Assembly (NCBI RefSeq): GCF_014652675.1
Contig: NZ_BMZG01000006.1
Span: forward strand, 85,306 to 149,305
Length of the DNA stretch: 64,000 nucleotides
Source of the DNA: Formosimonas limnophila
GTDB lineage: Bacteria > Pseudomonadota > Gammaproteobacteria > Burkholderiales > Burkholderiaceae
Direction of reading: 5' to 3'
Both the position numbers and the translations under genes were made by a program. The notes beneath the pieces are model-generated. The model did not search any database. It was not told the origin of the DNA and saw nothing but the letters and a program-made list of their open reading frames with translations. This document shows, piece by piece, positions 45,500 through 54,806 of this stretch (its first letter is position 1; every line of letters begins with the position of its first letter).

Positions 45500-47353
45500 A
45501 TGTGTGGCATCGTCGCAGCTGTAGGCAGTAATAACGTCATTCCATTGCTTATTGATGGCTTAAAAAAATTAGAATACCGCGGTTACGACTCCACCGGCAT
45601 CGGCTATATCACCGCCTTAGGTGACGTGGGCACAGAACGCTCGCTTGAACGCGTCGCCCAACTCGAAGCTCAAATCTTGGCGAAACATCTCGAAGCAACG
45701 GTTGGTATTGCTCACACCCGTTGGGCGACACACGGCGCACCTGCGTTGCGCAACGCCCATCCAATGACCAGCAACAGTGAAGGTGTTAGTTTGTGTTTGG
45801 TTCACAACGGCATCATCGAGAATTTTGAAGAAATCAAAGCCGAGTTGCTCGCGGCGGGTTACACATTCACTTCTGACACAGACACCGAAGTCATGACGCA
45901 CCTGATTCACCAATACTGTGTTGGTGGGCTTGACTTGTACGAGGCGGTGTTTACTGCAACCAAACGCCTCAAAGGGCTATACGCCATCGCCGTGATGCGT
46001 GCTGACGAGCCACATCGAATCATCGGCGCACGCCAAGGCGCGCCCATGCTCATCGGTGTTGGTGAGCGTGGTAACTACATTGCATCGGACACTGCTGCCT
46101 TGCTGTCTGAGACGCGTGATGTGATTTATCTCGAAGAAGGCGACGTCGTTGAAATCACCGTTGATAGCCACCGCATTCGCACTGCTGCGGGTGAGTTTGT
46201 CGAGCGCACCATCCACACCAGTGAGTTGTCTGCCGACGCGGTCAGCCTCGGTTTGTTTGATCATTACATGCAAAAAGAAACCTTCGAGCAGCCTGAAGTC
46301 GTCGCCAACACCCTCGAAATGGTCAGCGGGGCACAATCCATCAGCCCGCAATTGTTCGGCGCGAGTGCGCTTGAGTTGTTTCCCAAAATCACCAACATTC
46401 TCATCCTTGCCTGCGGTACCAGCTATCACGCAGGTATGGTGGCTCGTTATTGGTTAGAGGACGTTGCTGGCATTCCTGTCAATGTCGAAATCGCTTCTGA
46501 GTATCGCTATCGAAAAAGCGTTGCCCAGTCGAATACCCTCATCATCACCATTTCACAATCTGGCGAAACCGCTGACACCATCGCGGCACTACAACACGCC
46601 AAAGAGCTGCACAACGGCTTATCCGCTGTCACGCTTTCGATTTGCAATGCCCCCGAATCTGCGCTCACGCGTCAAAGCCAGCTCAAATTCCTCACGCGAG
46701 CCGGTCCTGAAATCGGCGTTGCCTCAACCAAAGCGTTCACCACTCAGCTCTCATCGTTGTTTGTGCTCACTCTAGTACTTGCCAAGGTCAATGGCCATCT
46801 GTCTGTGGCGCAAGAGGCAGACTACCTCAAGCAGCTGCGTCACTTGCCCGCGGCCATGCAGCAAGTGTTGCTGTTGGAGGATCAAATCAAACCGTGGGCA
46901 AAAGCCTTTGCTGACAAAGACCATGCGCTCTTTCTCGGTCGTGGCATCCATTGGCCAGTCGCCATGGAGGGCGCACTCAAGCTCAAAGAGATCACCTACA
47001 TTCACGCAGAAAGCTATGCGGCAGGAGAACTCAAACACGGCCCGCTGGCACTGGTCGATGAAAAAATGCCCGTCATCGCCATCGCGCCAAACGATGGATT
47101 GATTGAAAAACTCAAATCGAATTTGCAAGAAGTTCGCGCGCGTTCAGGTGAGCTGTACATCTTCGCTGATCGTGATACCCAGATTGAAACAGGCGAAGGC
47201 GTGCACGTCATCAATCTGCCAGACCACGCGGGCTTGCTCTCACCGATTTTACACACGTTGCCGTTACAACTGCTGTCGTACCACACCGCACTTGAGCGTG
47301 GTACGGACGTGGATAAACCACGTAACTTAGCGAAATCGGTCACTGTAGAGTAA
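45500..47353 (+). CDS. glmS: Glutamine-fructose-6-phosphate aminotransferase (isomerising)
   Basis: First step of amino-sugar synthesis: transfers the glutamine amide to fructose-6-phosphate. The 617 aa protein begins MCGIVAAVG; Cys2 is the glutaminase nucleophile after Met removal. It has THTRWATHG-like IAHTRWATHGAPALRNAHP. Two SIS domains follow (ILACGTSYHAG with ISQSGETADTIAAL, and LFLGRGIHWPVAMEGALKLKEITYIHAESYAAGELKHGPLAL). It ends DKPRNLAKSVTVE as usual. No glmS ribozyme is visible upstream; a TATAAT at 45420 could be its -10. Confidence 0.97.
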   Translation: MCGIVAAVGSNNVIPLLIDGLKKLEYRGYDSTGIGYITALGDVGTERSLERVAQLEAQILAKHLEATVGIAHTRWATHGAPALRNAHPMTSNSEGVSLCLVHNGIIENFEEIKAELLAAGYTFTSDTDTEVMTHLIHQYCVGGLDLYEAVFTATKRLKGLYAIAVMRADEPHRIIGARQGAPMLIGVGERGNYIASDTAALLSETRDVIYLEEGDVVEITVDSHRIRTAAGEFVERTIHTSELSADAVSLGLFDHYMQKETFEQPEVVANTLEMVSGAQSISPQLFGASALELFPKITNILILACGTSYHAGMVARYWLEDVAGIPVNVEIASEYRYRKSVAQSNTLIITISQSGETADTIAALQHAKELHNGLSAVTLSICNAPESALTRQSQLKFLTRAGPEIGVASTKAFTTQLSSLFVLTLVLAKVNGHLSVAQEADYLKQLRHLPAAMQQVLLLEDQIKPWAKAFADKDHALFLGRGIHWPVAMEGALKLKEITYIHAESYAAGELKHGPLALVDEKMPVIAIAPNDGLIEKLKSNLQEVRARSGELYIFADRDTQIETGEGVHVINLPDHAGLLSPILHTLPLQLLSYHTALERGTDVDKPRNLAKSVTVE

Positions 47354-47375
47354 TACCGGTGATGCGCTGATGGAT

Positions 47376-47408
47376 AAAAAAACCGTGCCTTGTGAGGCAC
47401 GGTTTTTT
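47376..47408. terminator. Bidirectional terminator between glmS and trmL
   Basis: AAAAAACCGTGCCT, loop TGTG, AGGCACGGTTTTTT: a 14-bp stem. Its 3' end overlaps the trmL stop codon. Confidence 0.9.
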
Positions 47409-47877
47409 ATTCGCCACCGACAAAGCCGCATTGTCGCCATGCTTCATAGATGATGATGGCGGCGGTATTGGATAAGTTCAAGCTGCGGTTGTTCGGCATC
47501 ATGGGTAATCGGATGCGCTGCTGTGTGTGGAAAGACTCACGGATCTCGTCAGGCAGGCCGCGTGTTTCGGAACCGAGAATAAACCAGTCGCCTGCTTGAA
47601 AGGTGGTTTTGCTCAAAACATGCGAGCCTTTGGTGGTCAGTGCAAACATGCGTGTTGGGTCGGGTTGCTCATCCGCCATAAAGTCAGCCCATGACTCGTG
47701 GGCTTTGAGTTTAGAAAATTCATGGTAGTCCAGACCTGCGCGGCGCATACGGGCATCATCAAGCGGAAAACCAAGCGGCTTGATGAGGTGCAACTGCGCA
47801 CCTGTATTGGCACACAGGCGAATGATGTTGCCTGTGTTTGGTGGGATTTCGGGATGGACGAGAACGATGTTGAACAT
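47407..47877 (-). CDS. trmL: tRNA (cytidine/uridine-34 2'-O)-methyltransferase
   Basis: SPOUT-family enzyme methylating the wobble ribose of tRNA-Leu isoacceptors. The 156 aa protein fits the family length. It has FNIVLVHPEIPPNTGNIIRLCANTG at the N-terminus, the knot elements LGSETRGLPDEI and RLPMMPNNRSLNLSNTAAIIIYEAWRQ, and the KPLGFPLDDARMRRAGLDY segment. It follows comF on the same strand with a 25 bp gap. Confidence 0.95.
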   Translation of the reverse strand: MFNIVLVHPEIPPNTGNIIRLCANTGAQLHLIKPLGFPLDDARMRRAGLDYHEFSKLKAHESWADFMADEQPDPTRMFALTTKGSHVLSKTTFQAGDWFILGSETRGLPDEIRESFHTQQRIRLPMMPNNRSLNLSNTAAIIIYEAWRQCGFVGGE

Positions 47878-47902
47878 AATGAGTGAGTCGGTTGAGGAGG
47901 TG

Positions 47903-48631
47903 CTATTTTAACCACTTCCCTCGAGCGAGGACGAGGCATTTGATGCTTTTTGCCCCTGCTTGCTGGCAAGCTTTCGCGGCTTCATTAAGTGTCGCTCCCG
48001 TGGTGTAGACGTCATCAACGAGCACAATGTCGGTATCGCTAAGGTCGCACGTGGCAGCGAATGCGCCTTTGATTTGACGGCGGCGTTGCTCGGCAGTGGC
48101 TGAGACTTGGAGGTTTCTGTGATGAATGCGCATCAGTGCGTCGGGCGCAAAATGACCGTCGATGTCGGTTTGCTTCAAAATATGCCAAAGGGGAATAAAG
48201 CCACGAGATTGCGTGGTCTCAAACATCTGTGGAATCGGGATGATGAGCGATTGTTTGGGCGCTTGCCGCAGCAGCACGGTGAAAAGGTCGGCGAGCAATG
48301 GTGCAAATTTAAGCTGGTGGTGAAACTTATACGCGAGAATCATGTGCTGCAATGCGCCCTCATAATCAGCGAAGGCCTGTGTACTTTGGAATGAGAGCGG
48401 GTTTTGTATGCAATCCAAACACAGTGCATCGTCTGTGGTCAGTCGCGTGGCGCAGCATGAACAGCGCAGGGTATCAAGTCCTGATAAGCTGTCAAAGCAG
48501 GTTTTACAGAGTCGAGGGCTGACATTGCTGCATCGGTGCGCGCCACAGCGAACACAGCCGCCGAGCCACGCGGCGAAGTGGTTGGCAGCTTTTGTTTTGA
48601 GTTGTCGTGTCCGTGTTAAAATGCGTTTCAT
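47903..48631 (-). CDS. ComF-family phosphoribosyltransferase-like protein
   Basis: Protein of 242 aa with an N-terminal cysteine-rich zinc region (CVRCGAHRCSNVSPRLCKTC, then CSCCATRL and LCLDC). A C-terminal phosphoribosyltransferase-type domain has the PRPP loop IVLVDDVYTTGATLNEAAKAC. ComF is needed for DNA uptake in naturally competent bacteria; the ComEA-like gene at 13116 is the only other competence-type gene in the window. Its start codon overlaps the upstream end of the divergent BioC-like gene if that gene begins at 48621. Confidence 0.93.
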   Translation of the reverse strand: MKRILTRTRQLKTKAANHFAAWLGGCVRCGAHRCSNVSPRLCKTCFDSLSGLDTLRCSCCATRLTTDDALCLDCIQNPLSFQSTQAFADYEGALQHMILAYKFHHQLKFAPLLADLFTVLLRQAPKQSLIIPIPQMFETTQSRGFIPLWHILKQTDIDGHFAPDALMRIHHRNLQVSATAEQRRRQIKGAFAATCDLSDTDIVLVDDVYTTGATLNEAAKACQQAGAKSIKCLVLARGKWLK

Positions 48632-49487
48632 CCGATTGGCCTTTTTGAGTGCATATTACGTGAATTTCCTTGTTAAGTCTAAGCCTTCATTGCCTGCCGC
48701 TTTGGTGCAGTACGCTGCGCGCGAGTTGATGACGCGCGCGGAGTCGATTAAGGTGAGTCGTCAAAAAGTGCACGAAATCAGCACCGCGCCGTTGCCACTC
48801 TCGGAGTGGAAATTGGCGTATCCAAACAGCCTGATTGAGCAAACACATGTGTGTAATGAGGCTGCTCACGAGATGAATTGGGTACAACGACTGAAAAAAG
48901 CCATGAGCGCGAGTGTGTCCAGCCGAATCAGTTGGTCGGAGCTCAGTGCGGCAGATTATGCGCCATCCCAAACGGCATTGGTCTTCGCTCCGATGGTGCT
49001 TGATGTGAGTGATGATGTGCTTGTTACCATGGCTGTGATGCCAAAATGGTTTTCGGCTGATGGGGTTTTGCTGTTTGCCACACTGGCCAATGGTAGTTTG
49101 CCTGAGCTGGTCAATGCACAGCCTGAGTGGCTGGATTTATTCACACACTGGCACAACATCATGGATGTGGGGGCGCGTTTGCAAGCACTTAGTTTTGGTT
49201 TACCTGTGTTGGATGTGGAAACACTCACCCTGTCGTACAGCGAGTTTGACACTTTATGGCAAGACCTTGTTGCTTTTCTGCCCGCGTTACAATCGAAATC
49301 TGATGAGGAAACCCAAGTTTGGTGGGACAAAGCGCATGGTTTATTCAACCAAGGGTTACGTCACATCAGTCTTGAAGTCTTGTATGGGCAAGTTTGGCAA
49401 CCCAATGTGAAAGCCGCCAAAACCGAGCACACGGTTTCACTCGAATCACTGGCCGATCAACTAACCAAACGAAATTACCCCTCATGA
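48621..49487 (+). CDS. BioC-like methyltransferase-fold protein with degenerate SAM site
   Basis: A 288 aa protein resembling the BioC-type methyltransferase fold in its second half: ALVFAPMVLDVSDDVLVTMAVMPKW, then GVLLFATLANGSLPELVNA and LSFGLPVLDVETLTLSYSEFDTLWQDL. The first half lacks the glycine-rich motif I (DxGxGxG) where SAM should bind, so activity is doubtful. BioC-like proteins are often encoded beside comF in Burkholderiales. GTG 48660 is an alternative start that would remove the 11 bp overlap with comF and fits a -10-like TTAAAA at 48615. No bio genes are nearby. Confidence 0.7.
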   Translation: MRFIRLAFLSAYYVNFLVKSKPSLPAALVQYAARELMTRAESIKVSRQKVHEISTAPLPLSEWKLAYPNSLIEQTHVCNEAAHEMNWVQRLKKAMSASVSSRISWSELSAADYAPSQTALVFAPMVLDVSDDVLVTMAVMPKWFSADGVLLFATLANGSLPELVNAQPEWLDLFTHWHNIMDVGARLQALSFGLPVLDVETLTLSYSEFDTLWQDLVAFLPALQSKSDEETQVWWDKAHGLFNQGLRHISLEVLYGQVWQPNVKAAKTEHTVSLESLADQLTKRNYPS

Positions 49488-50053
49488 TGAAACATACCTT
49501 TTTGACAGCGGGTCTGGTGGCTCTGCTCGCGGCTTGTCAGCCATCCGCACAATTTTTGAATAAAGACATCACAGGCAGTGGGCTCAAGACAGAGACTCCA
49601 CTCACTGCTGCCGATGGCGAAAATTTTCAGCTCAACCAAGCCAGTCCTCAAGTGACAGCCGTGTTTTTTGGTTTCACACAGTGCCCCGATGTTTGCCCAA
49701 CAACGATGGGGCAGATGAAGCTGGTAATGGATGAATTGGGGGCAGATGCTGATAAATTGCGCGTGGTTTTTGTTTCTGTTGACCCTGAGCGTGATACGCG
49801 AGAGATATTGAAACAATACACCAGTACTTTTAATCCCAAGTTCATTGGGGCATCCACGGATTTGGCCAACACCCAAAAGCTCGCACGTGACTACCAAATC
49901 ACCTTTGAGAAAGTCGGCACAGGGCCAAACTACATGGTCAACCACACAGCCAATAGCTACCTAATCGACAGAGCGGGTAAAACCCGTGTCAGTATTCCCT
50001 ACAATACCGACGCCAAAACCATTGCCCATGACATCAAACAACTATTGAAATAA
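49484..50053 (+). CDS. SCO1/SenC-family copper lipoprotein
   Basis: Copper chaperone or thioredoxin-like protein for cytochrome oxidase assembly. The 189 aa protein has a lipobox LAAC (Cys18), so it is membrane-anchored. The copper site Cys67-PDV-Cys71 (TQCPDVCPTTMGQ) and the distal His154 (MVNHTAN) are all present. VFVSVDPERDTREILKQYTSTF is characteristic. ATGATG at 49484 overlaps the stop of the upstream gene. It may connect functionally with the bufferin operon through copper, but it is 33 kb away. Confidence 0.93.
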   Translation: MMKHTFLTAGLVALLAACQPSAQFLNKDITGSGLKTETPLTAADGENFQLNQASPQVTAVFFGFTQCPDVCPTTMGQMKLVMDELGADADKLRVVFVSVDPERDTREILKQYTSTFNPKFIGASTDLANTQKLARDYQITFEKVGTGPNYMVNHTANSYLIDRAGKTRVSIPYNTDAKTIAHDIKQLLK

Positions 50054-50062
50054 ACCACATCC

Positions 50063-50653
50063 ATGACACATGCCACCAAACTCATTGTTGGTTTAGGTAA
50101 CCCCGGCGCAGAGTACGAAAACACTCGCCACAACGCAGGCTGGTGGTTACTCGAGGCCATCATGCGTCAATACAACGTCAGGCTTGCACCTGAGTCGAAA
50201 TTTCAAGGGTTGGCTGCCAAAGCACGCACGGCTGATGGCGATATTTGGTTTTTACAGCCCATGATGTACATGAATCGCTCAGGTGCTTCTATTAACGCAC
50301 TGGCTCAATTTTATAAAATCAATTCCCATGATATCCTTGTCTTGCATGATGAGCTGGATATCCCCGTGGGCACTGCTAAGCTCAAGTTGGGTGGTTCGAC
50401 GGGCGGCCACAATGGCCTCAAAGACACTCAAGCCAAGCTGGGCACCGATCAATTTTGGCGTTTACGCATTGGCATCGATCACCCTCGAAACAGCAGCATA
50501 CCGCTTCAGCCTGTTGTGGATTATGTTCTCAAGCCACCCAAACAGTCTGAGCGCAGCGCGATTGAGCAAGCGATGGACAAGGCGCAGCATATTTTGCCTG
50601 ATTGGCTTGACGGGCGTTTTGAGAAGGCTATGAGGGTATTGCATCAGAAGTGA
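50063..50653 (+). CDS. pth: Peptidyl-tRNA hydrolase
   Basis: Recycles peptidyl-tRNAs released during translation. The 196 aa protein has IVGLGNPGAEYENTRHNAGWW with catalytic His23 and PMMYMNRSG with a conserved Asn. VLHDELDIPVGTAKLKLGGSTGGHNGLKD contains the catalytic Asp, and FWRLRIGIDHP is present. Length is normal. It is followed by a very strong terminator. Confidence 0.96.
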   Translation: MTHATKLIVGLGNPGAEYENTRHNAGWWLLEAIMRQYNVRLAPESKFQGLAAKARTADGDIWFLQPMMYMNRSGASINALAQFYKINSHDILVLHDELDIPVGTAKLKLGGSTGGHNGLKDTQAKLGTDQFWRLRIGIDHPRNSSIPLQPVVDYVLKPPKQSERSAIEQAMDKAQHILPDWLDGRFEKAMRVLHQK

Positions 50654-50720
50654 AGGGCAATCAACTCACACATTCGATTTGTAGCAACGATATAATTTTC
50701 TAAATCGCCAATATGAGTAC

Positions 50721-50754
50721 AAAAAAATGACAGAGGTTTCTGTCATTTTTTTTT
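50721..50754 (+). terminator. Terminator after pth
   Basis: AAAAATGACAGA, loop GGTT, TCTGTCATTTTTTTTT: a 12-bp stem and nine T's. Confidence 0.9.
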
Positions 50755-50827
50755 GCCTATTTCTATTGAGACACAGGGTTTTTGGCATTTATCAACAATC
50801 GAGTCACGTGAAGTCTCATGAAGGGCA

Positions 50828-52758
50828 ATGCTGTTTCAGGGCTTTTATGTGGGGATTGATGACTACAGTTTGCAGCAGTTGGATCGATGGCCGTGGTCTC
50901 GTGAGATTCATACCCAGCTTTTTCATCAATTGGCTGAAGGGCAGCCGAAGGCGGTTTTTTTTGATTTTTTGTTGATTGAGCCTGTCGCGGTGCTGGCCGA
51001 GCAGGCCATGCTTGGACATATTTTGGTGCGACCCGATGTCTATGGTGTGCTCAGGCAAGTTGATTTGAGCGTGTCTGATGCGATGGGTCGTCCGTGGGCG
51101 TTGGCAACGAGACTGCTGGTTGATGATACGGCTTTGGCAAAGGTCAACCGTTTGCGCATCCCATTTAATGTCCCCAAAGATGACTATCCGACGATTTCCT
51201 ATGCTGGTGTTGTCAGCGGTGAAGTGCCGTTCTTTTCTTAAGGACAAGTACGTGCTCGTGGGCGCGACTGCTGTGAGTATGGGCGACCAATACACGACAC
51301 TGCAGTCAGGTTCAGCAGGTTTGATATCGGGGATAGAAATACATGCCAATATTTTGGACAGCTTGCTCTGTGGGCAGCAGATTGAGGAGCTGATTTCTCC
51401 GTGGCTGGTTGTGGTCAATTGGGTTGTGCCTTTATTGACTCTGATGCTTGCATTTTTTGGGTGCAGGAGCGTTATCATGCGCCGTCTGTGATGCTGCTGC
51501 TGGTTCTGGCTTATTTGTTGTGGAGCTGGCGAGCTTGTCTGTGGTGATTGGCTATGCGCAGGCTGGTTTGTCGCTCGCGCAGGCCGAGTGTTGGCCGCTT
51601 TTGGCTAGTGTCTCGACGAGCAGGCAGCGTTGGTTCGTGCCGCACTCGATTGAACCTGGAGTGCAGCAGATGCAACGGATGTATCAATTCACTTATGACA
51701 GCTTGGATCACATGTCGACCGTACTTTTGGTGGTGATGTCTGATGGGGAGATAATGCTGGTCAATCGTGATACTCAGCGGTTGTTTGATTCGGATGCGTC
51801 TGATTTGGCCACATTGTTGCAAGGCGTGGGTGCCAACTGGGCGAAGCCTGAATCGACCACATCGCCGCGGCTGAATCTGCAGCAGGGGATTGAGCTACAG
51901 CGCGATGATGGTCAGATATTTGTCTTGCATGTGACGACGGTGTCGTTTGAGACGATGGGGCTTAATGCGCAAGACTACGCGAACAAGCAAAATGATACGG
52001 TTTGGGTGATTCATTTCTTGGATTTTTCCGATGAGCGTTTGGCTCAGAGTCAACGCACTGATTTGATTGAGCTTTTATCACATGACTTGCGCTCACCTCG
52101 GTGGCTATTTTGTCTTTGCTCGCATTACAAAAATGCGACCCCCCGACTTTCAGAAGACGAACTGCACGCAAAAATCGCGGCATGTGTTCAGCATACATTG
52201 GATTAGGCGCATGACTTGGCGCGCATCTCGCATGCACGAGCGGGTCAGTATCGTTGGGATGACGTTGGTTTGGCTCTTTTGTTAAGCGATGCACTGGAGC
52301 AGCTCATGCCGCAGGCAACTGCTAAAAATATGAGTCTTCTCCTCGCTCATGATGAACGCTTCGCGGCAGAAGCTGCGTGGTTGCGCGCTGATGGTGAGTT
52401 GTTTGTGCTGACGTTTGTCAATTTGCTGTCAAATGGGGTTCGCTACAGTGCGGCGGGCAGTCGTATTTGGCTGCGGGTGCCACTTGAAGGCGAGCGGGTT
52501 CTGTGTCAATTTGTGGATGAGGGGTATGGTATGACCGCCGAGCAAATTGATGTCTTGCTACATGGTCATGAGTCGCTTGCGGGGCTGTCTGAGCGCAATC
52601 AACCAGATGAAGCACGCTGCATGGGCGTCGGCTTTGTCATAGCGCGCACCGTGATTAGCCGCCATGGTGGAACGGTTGATATCGAAAGCCAAGAGGGGGT
52701 GGGGACGACGGTTTCTGTGCGCTTACCACTGCTGTCGGCAGATTTAGTCGACGAGTGA
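50828..52758 (+). pseudogene. CHASE2-domain sensor histidine kinase, broken
   Basis: Remnant of a CHASE2 sensor kinase. A CHASE2 domain (VGIDDYSLQQLDRWPWSREIH) begins without its usual N-terminus and membrane helix at 50828. A frameshift near 51235 moves to KYVLVGATAVSMGD, and another near 51460 continues into a PAS-like region (LVVMSDGEIMLVNRDTQRLF). The H-box LIELLSHDLRSP at about 52062-52098 is followed by a compensated pair of shifts and an in-frame TAG at 52204-52206. The ATPase domain then runs intact (LLSNGVRYSAAGS, DEGYGMT, MGVGFVIARTVI) to 52758. No functional kinase is expected. No adjacent response regulator remains. Confidence 0.88.
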
Positions 52759-54621
52759 GGCGACCTTTGACCCGTACAGCGCATTGCACAAAATCACTTG
52801 GTCTGCCGCTCGTAAATCCTCCTCATGGAGGATTTTTTCTTGGGCGGATAGCTCAGTGATGAGCTGACCTCGCTGGATGCCTGCGAGCACACCGCACGAG
52901 ATGGGCGGTGTGTACCACAACCCATTTTTTTGGATGAATAAGTTACTGCGTGCGCCTTCGGTGAGCTGGCCTTTTTCGTTGAGGAATATCAGGTCAAATA
53001 GACCGCGTGATTTGGCTTGTGACAGTGCGGCATTGTACACGGCGCGTGCAGTGGTTTTATGAATCAGCAGCGGGTTGGTTGACTGTGTGCGTGACTTAGC
53101 CAAGCCAAAGTAAACAGGTTCGGCGATGGTCTCAGGCTTGGTGATGTGGATATTAATTTGCCCATCAGCAGTGAGAGATAGGCGCAGCCGCAGAAATGGC
53201 TCATGTGGGCATTCGGTATCATCAATCGCTTGATGAATGTGCTGATGAATCAGAGATATGTCAGGGGCAGGCCAGTTCATGGCCTTTGCGCTGCTGGTGA
53301 GGCGCGCCATGTGTGCTGCAAAAAGTGGAATGCTTGACGATGGCTCAACGCGCATGGTTTCAATCAGCTCGAATACTTGGGTGTGCTGAGTGAAAAACTT
53401 CGCTTTGAGCCATGACTCTTGCCATTCATCTTCTGGATTTGAGTCGAATGTGATACCCGCACCGACTGACAGACGCAACTGCCAATGTGCCAAGTGAGCA
53501 AAGTTCATCGTCGGTTGCACACAGGTTTCTATAGTACGAATCGGCACGGCAAAGGTGGCATTGATGAGGTTATTACCCGCAGGCTCGATGTGGCCAATCG
53601 CCCCGCAGTACGCGCCACGTTGGTGTGACTCAAGCTCGTCAATGATTTCAATCGTTCGTCGTTTCGGCGCGCCAGTGATGGAGCCGCAAGGAAATAATGC
53701 GTTAAATAATTCAGAGAGGCTGGGTTGATGTGTGAGGTGAGCCTTGACGGTGCTGGTCATTTGCAGCACGGTGCCGTAGCGTTTAACGTCAAATAACTTG
53801 GGCACGGTGACGCGACTGGTTTGCGGTAAGCGGGATAAGTCGTTGCGCATGAGGTCAACAATCATGAGGTTCTCTGCGCGATTCTTTGGGTCTGCCGCCA
53901 GCAGTGCGGCGCGGCGGGTGTTCTCAACGTCGTTATCCGCGACAGCGCCGGTGCCTTTCATCGGACGGCAGGTGAGCGCGGTCGGTGTCATTTCGACGAA
54001 TAACTCTGGCGAGAATGACAGCACGCTACTGTGTGGCAACATCAAAAAAGCCCCGTATGGAATCCGTAAATCCTGCGCCAACTGATGATAAACCGCGGCC
54101 AAAGCGGCGTCATCTGCCGTGTCGCTAATCAGCTCAGAGGTGAGCGGGAATGTGTAGTTGACCTGATACGTATCGCCTGCGGTGATGAGTGAGCGGATGG
54201 TGTGGATGTGCTCGACAAACGTTGCTTCATCGACCAATGATTTGACTGGGCACAAATGCGTGGTGGCTGAATTTGCTTGTCTGTGCAACCAGTCCAAGGC
54301 TTCTCTGCGGCTGAGTTGGGTGGGTGCGTTAAACTGTATGGCTTGCAACCATGGGGTGTCGTGAATGTGCGGCTTTTCGGACAATACTAATCCGTCGGCT
54401 ACTGAAAAAGCACGCCATGCGTCGTAGGACATAGACAGCACCACATCAGCGCCTTTTCGTGTGGCGTCATCAATTTCGCTCAATGCCTGATGAAGCGCGG
54501 CCACGCCATCTGTGGTGGTGACACACCAAGAATGTTGTCCACCGACAAACAAACGGCTGACCGCATCGGCGTGCGAGCCATCAAACAGTAAAGCGGAGCA
54601 GTCAGACAAGTGACGCATCAT
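52744..54621 (-). CDS. pabB: Aminodeoxychorismate synthase component I fused to aminodeoxychorismate lyase
   Basis: Folate-pathway fusion of 625 aa that converts chorismate to 4-aminobenzoate. The N-terminal PabB part (about 1-400) has TYQVNYTFPL, the chorismate-site block MKGTGAVADNDVENTRRAALLA with the active Lys, and GSITGAPKRRTIEIIDELE. The C-terminal PabC part is a class IV aminotransferase fold with the PLP Lys in HKTTARAVYNAAL and FLNEKGQLTEGARSNLFI. Such PabB-PabC fusions are known. The start at ATG 54621 is set by a GAGG SD; the frame is open to 54681. Its glutamine amidotransferase (PabA) is not in the window. Confidence 0.93.
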   Translation of the reverse strand: MMRHLSDCSALLFDGSHADAVSRLFVGGQHSWCVTTTDGVAALHQALSEIDDATRKGADVVLSMSYDAWRAFSVADGLVLSEKPHIHDTPWLQAIQFNAPTQLSRREALDWLHRQANSATTHLCPVKSLVDEATFVEHIHTIRSLITAGDTYQVNYTFPLTSELISDTADDAALAAVYHQLAQDLRIPYGAFLMLPHSSVLSFSPELFVEMTPTALTCRPMKGTGAVADNDVENTRRAALLAADPKNRAENLMIVDLMRNDLSRLPQTSRVTVPKLFDVKRYGTVLQMTSTVKAHLTHQPSLSELFNALFPCGSITGAPKRRTIEIIDELESHQRGAYCGAIGHIEPAGNNLINATFAVPIRTIETCVQPTMNFAHLAHWQLRLSVGAGITFDSNPEDEWQESWLKAKFFTQHTQVFELIETMRVEPSSSIPLFAAHMARLTSSAKAMNWPAPDISLIHQHIHQAIDDTECPHEPFLRLRLSLTADGQINIHITKPETIAEPVYFGLAKSRTQSTNPLLIHKTTARAVYNAALSQAKSRGLFDLIFLNEKGQLTEGARSNLFIQKNGLWYTPPISCGVLAGIQRGQLITELSAQEKILHEEDLRAADQVILCNALYGSKVASLVD

Positions 54622-54806
54622 AAAAGCCTCATTCCAATCAACGTTCGCATTATGCAGGCTTTCTTTAAAAAAGGCAGCCACATCTGAACTGTATTGGGTG
54701 ACTTTTTAAAGTGGTCAATGGCATAAAAACGGGTGCAAAAGTCTCTTTTAACCACACCACAATCGGCGTAGAATCAAGGGAGCTTTTTATAACGACGGAG
54801 ACCACC

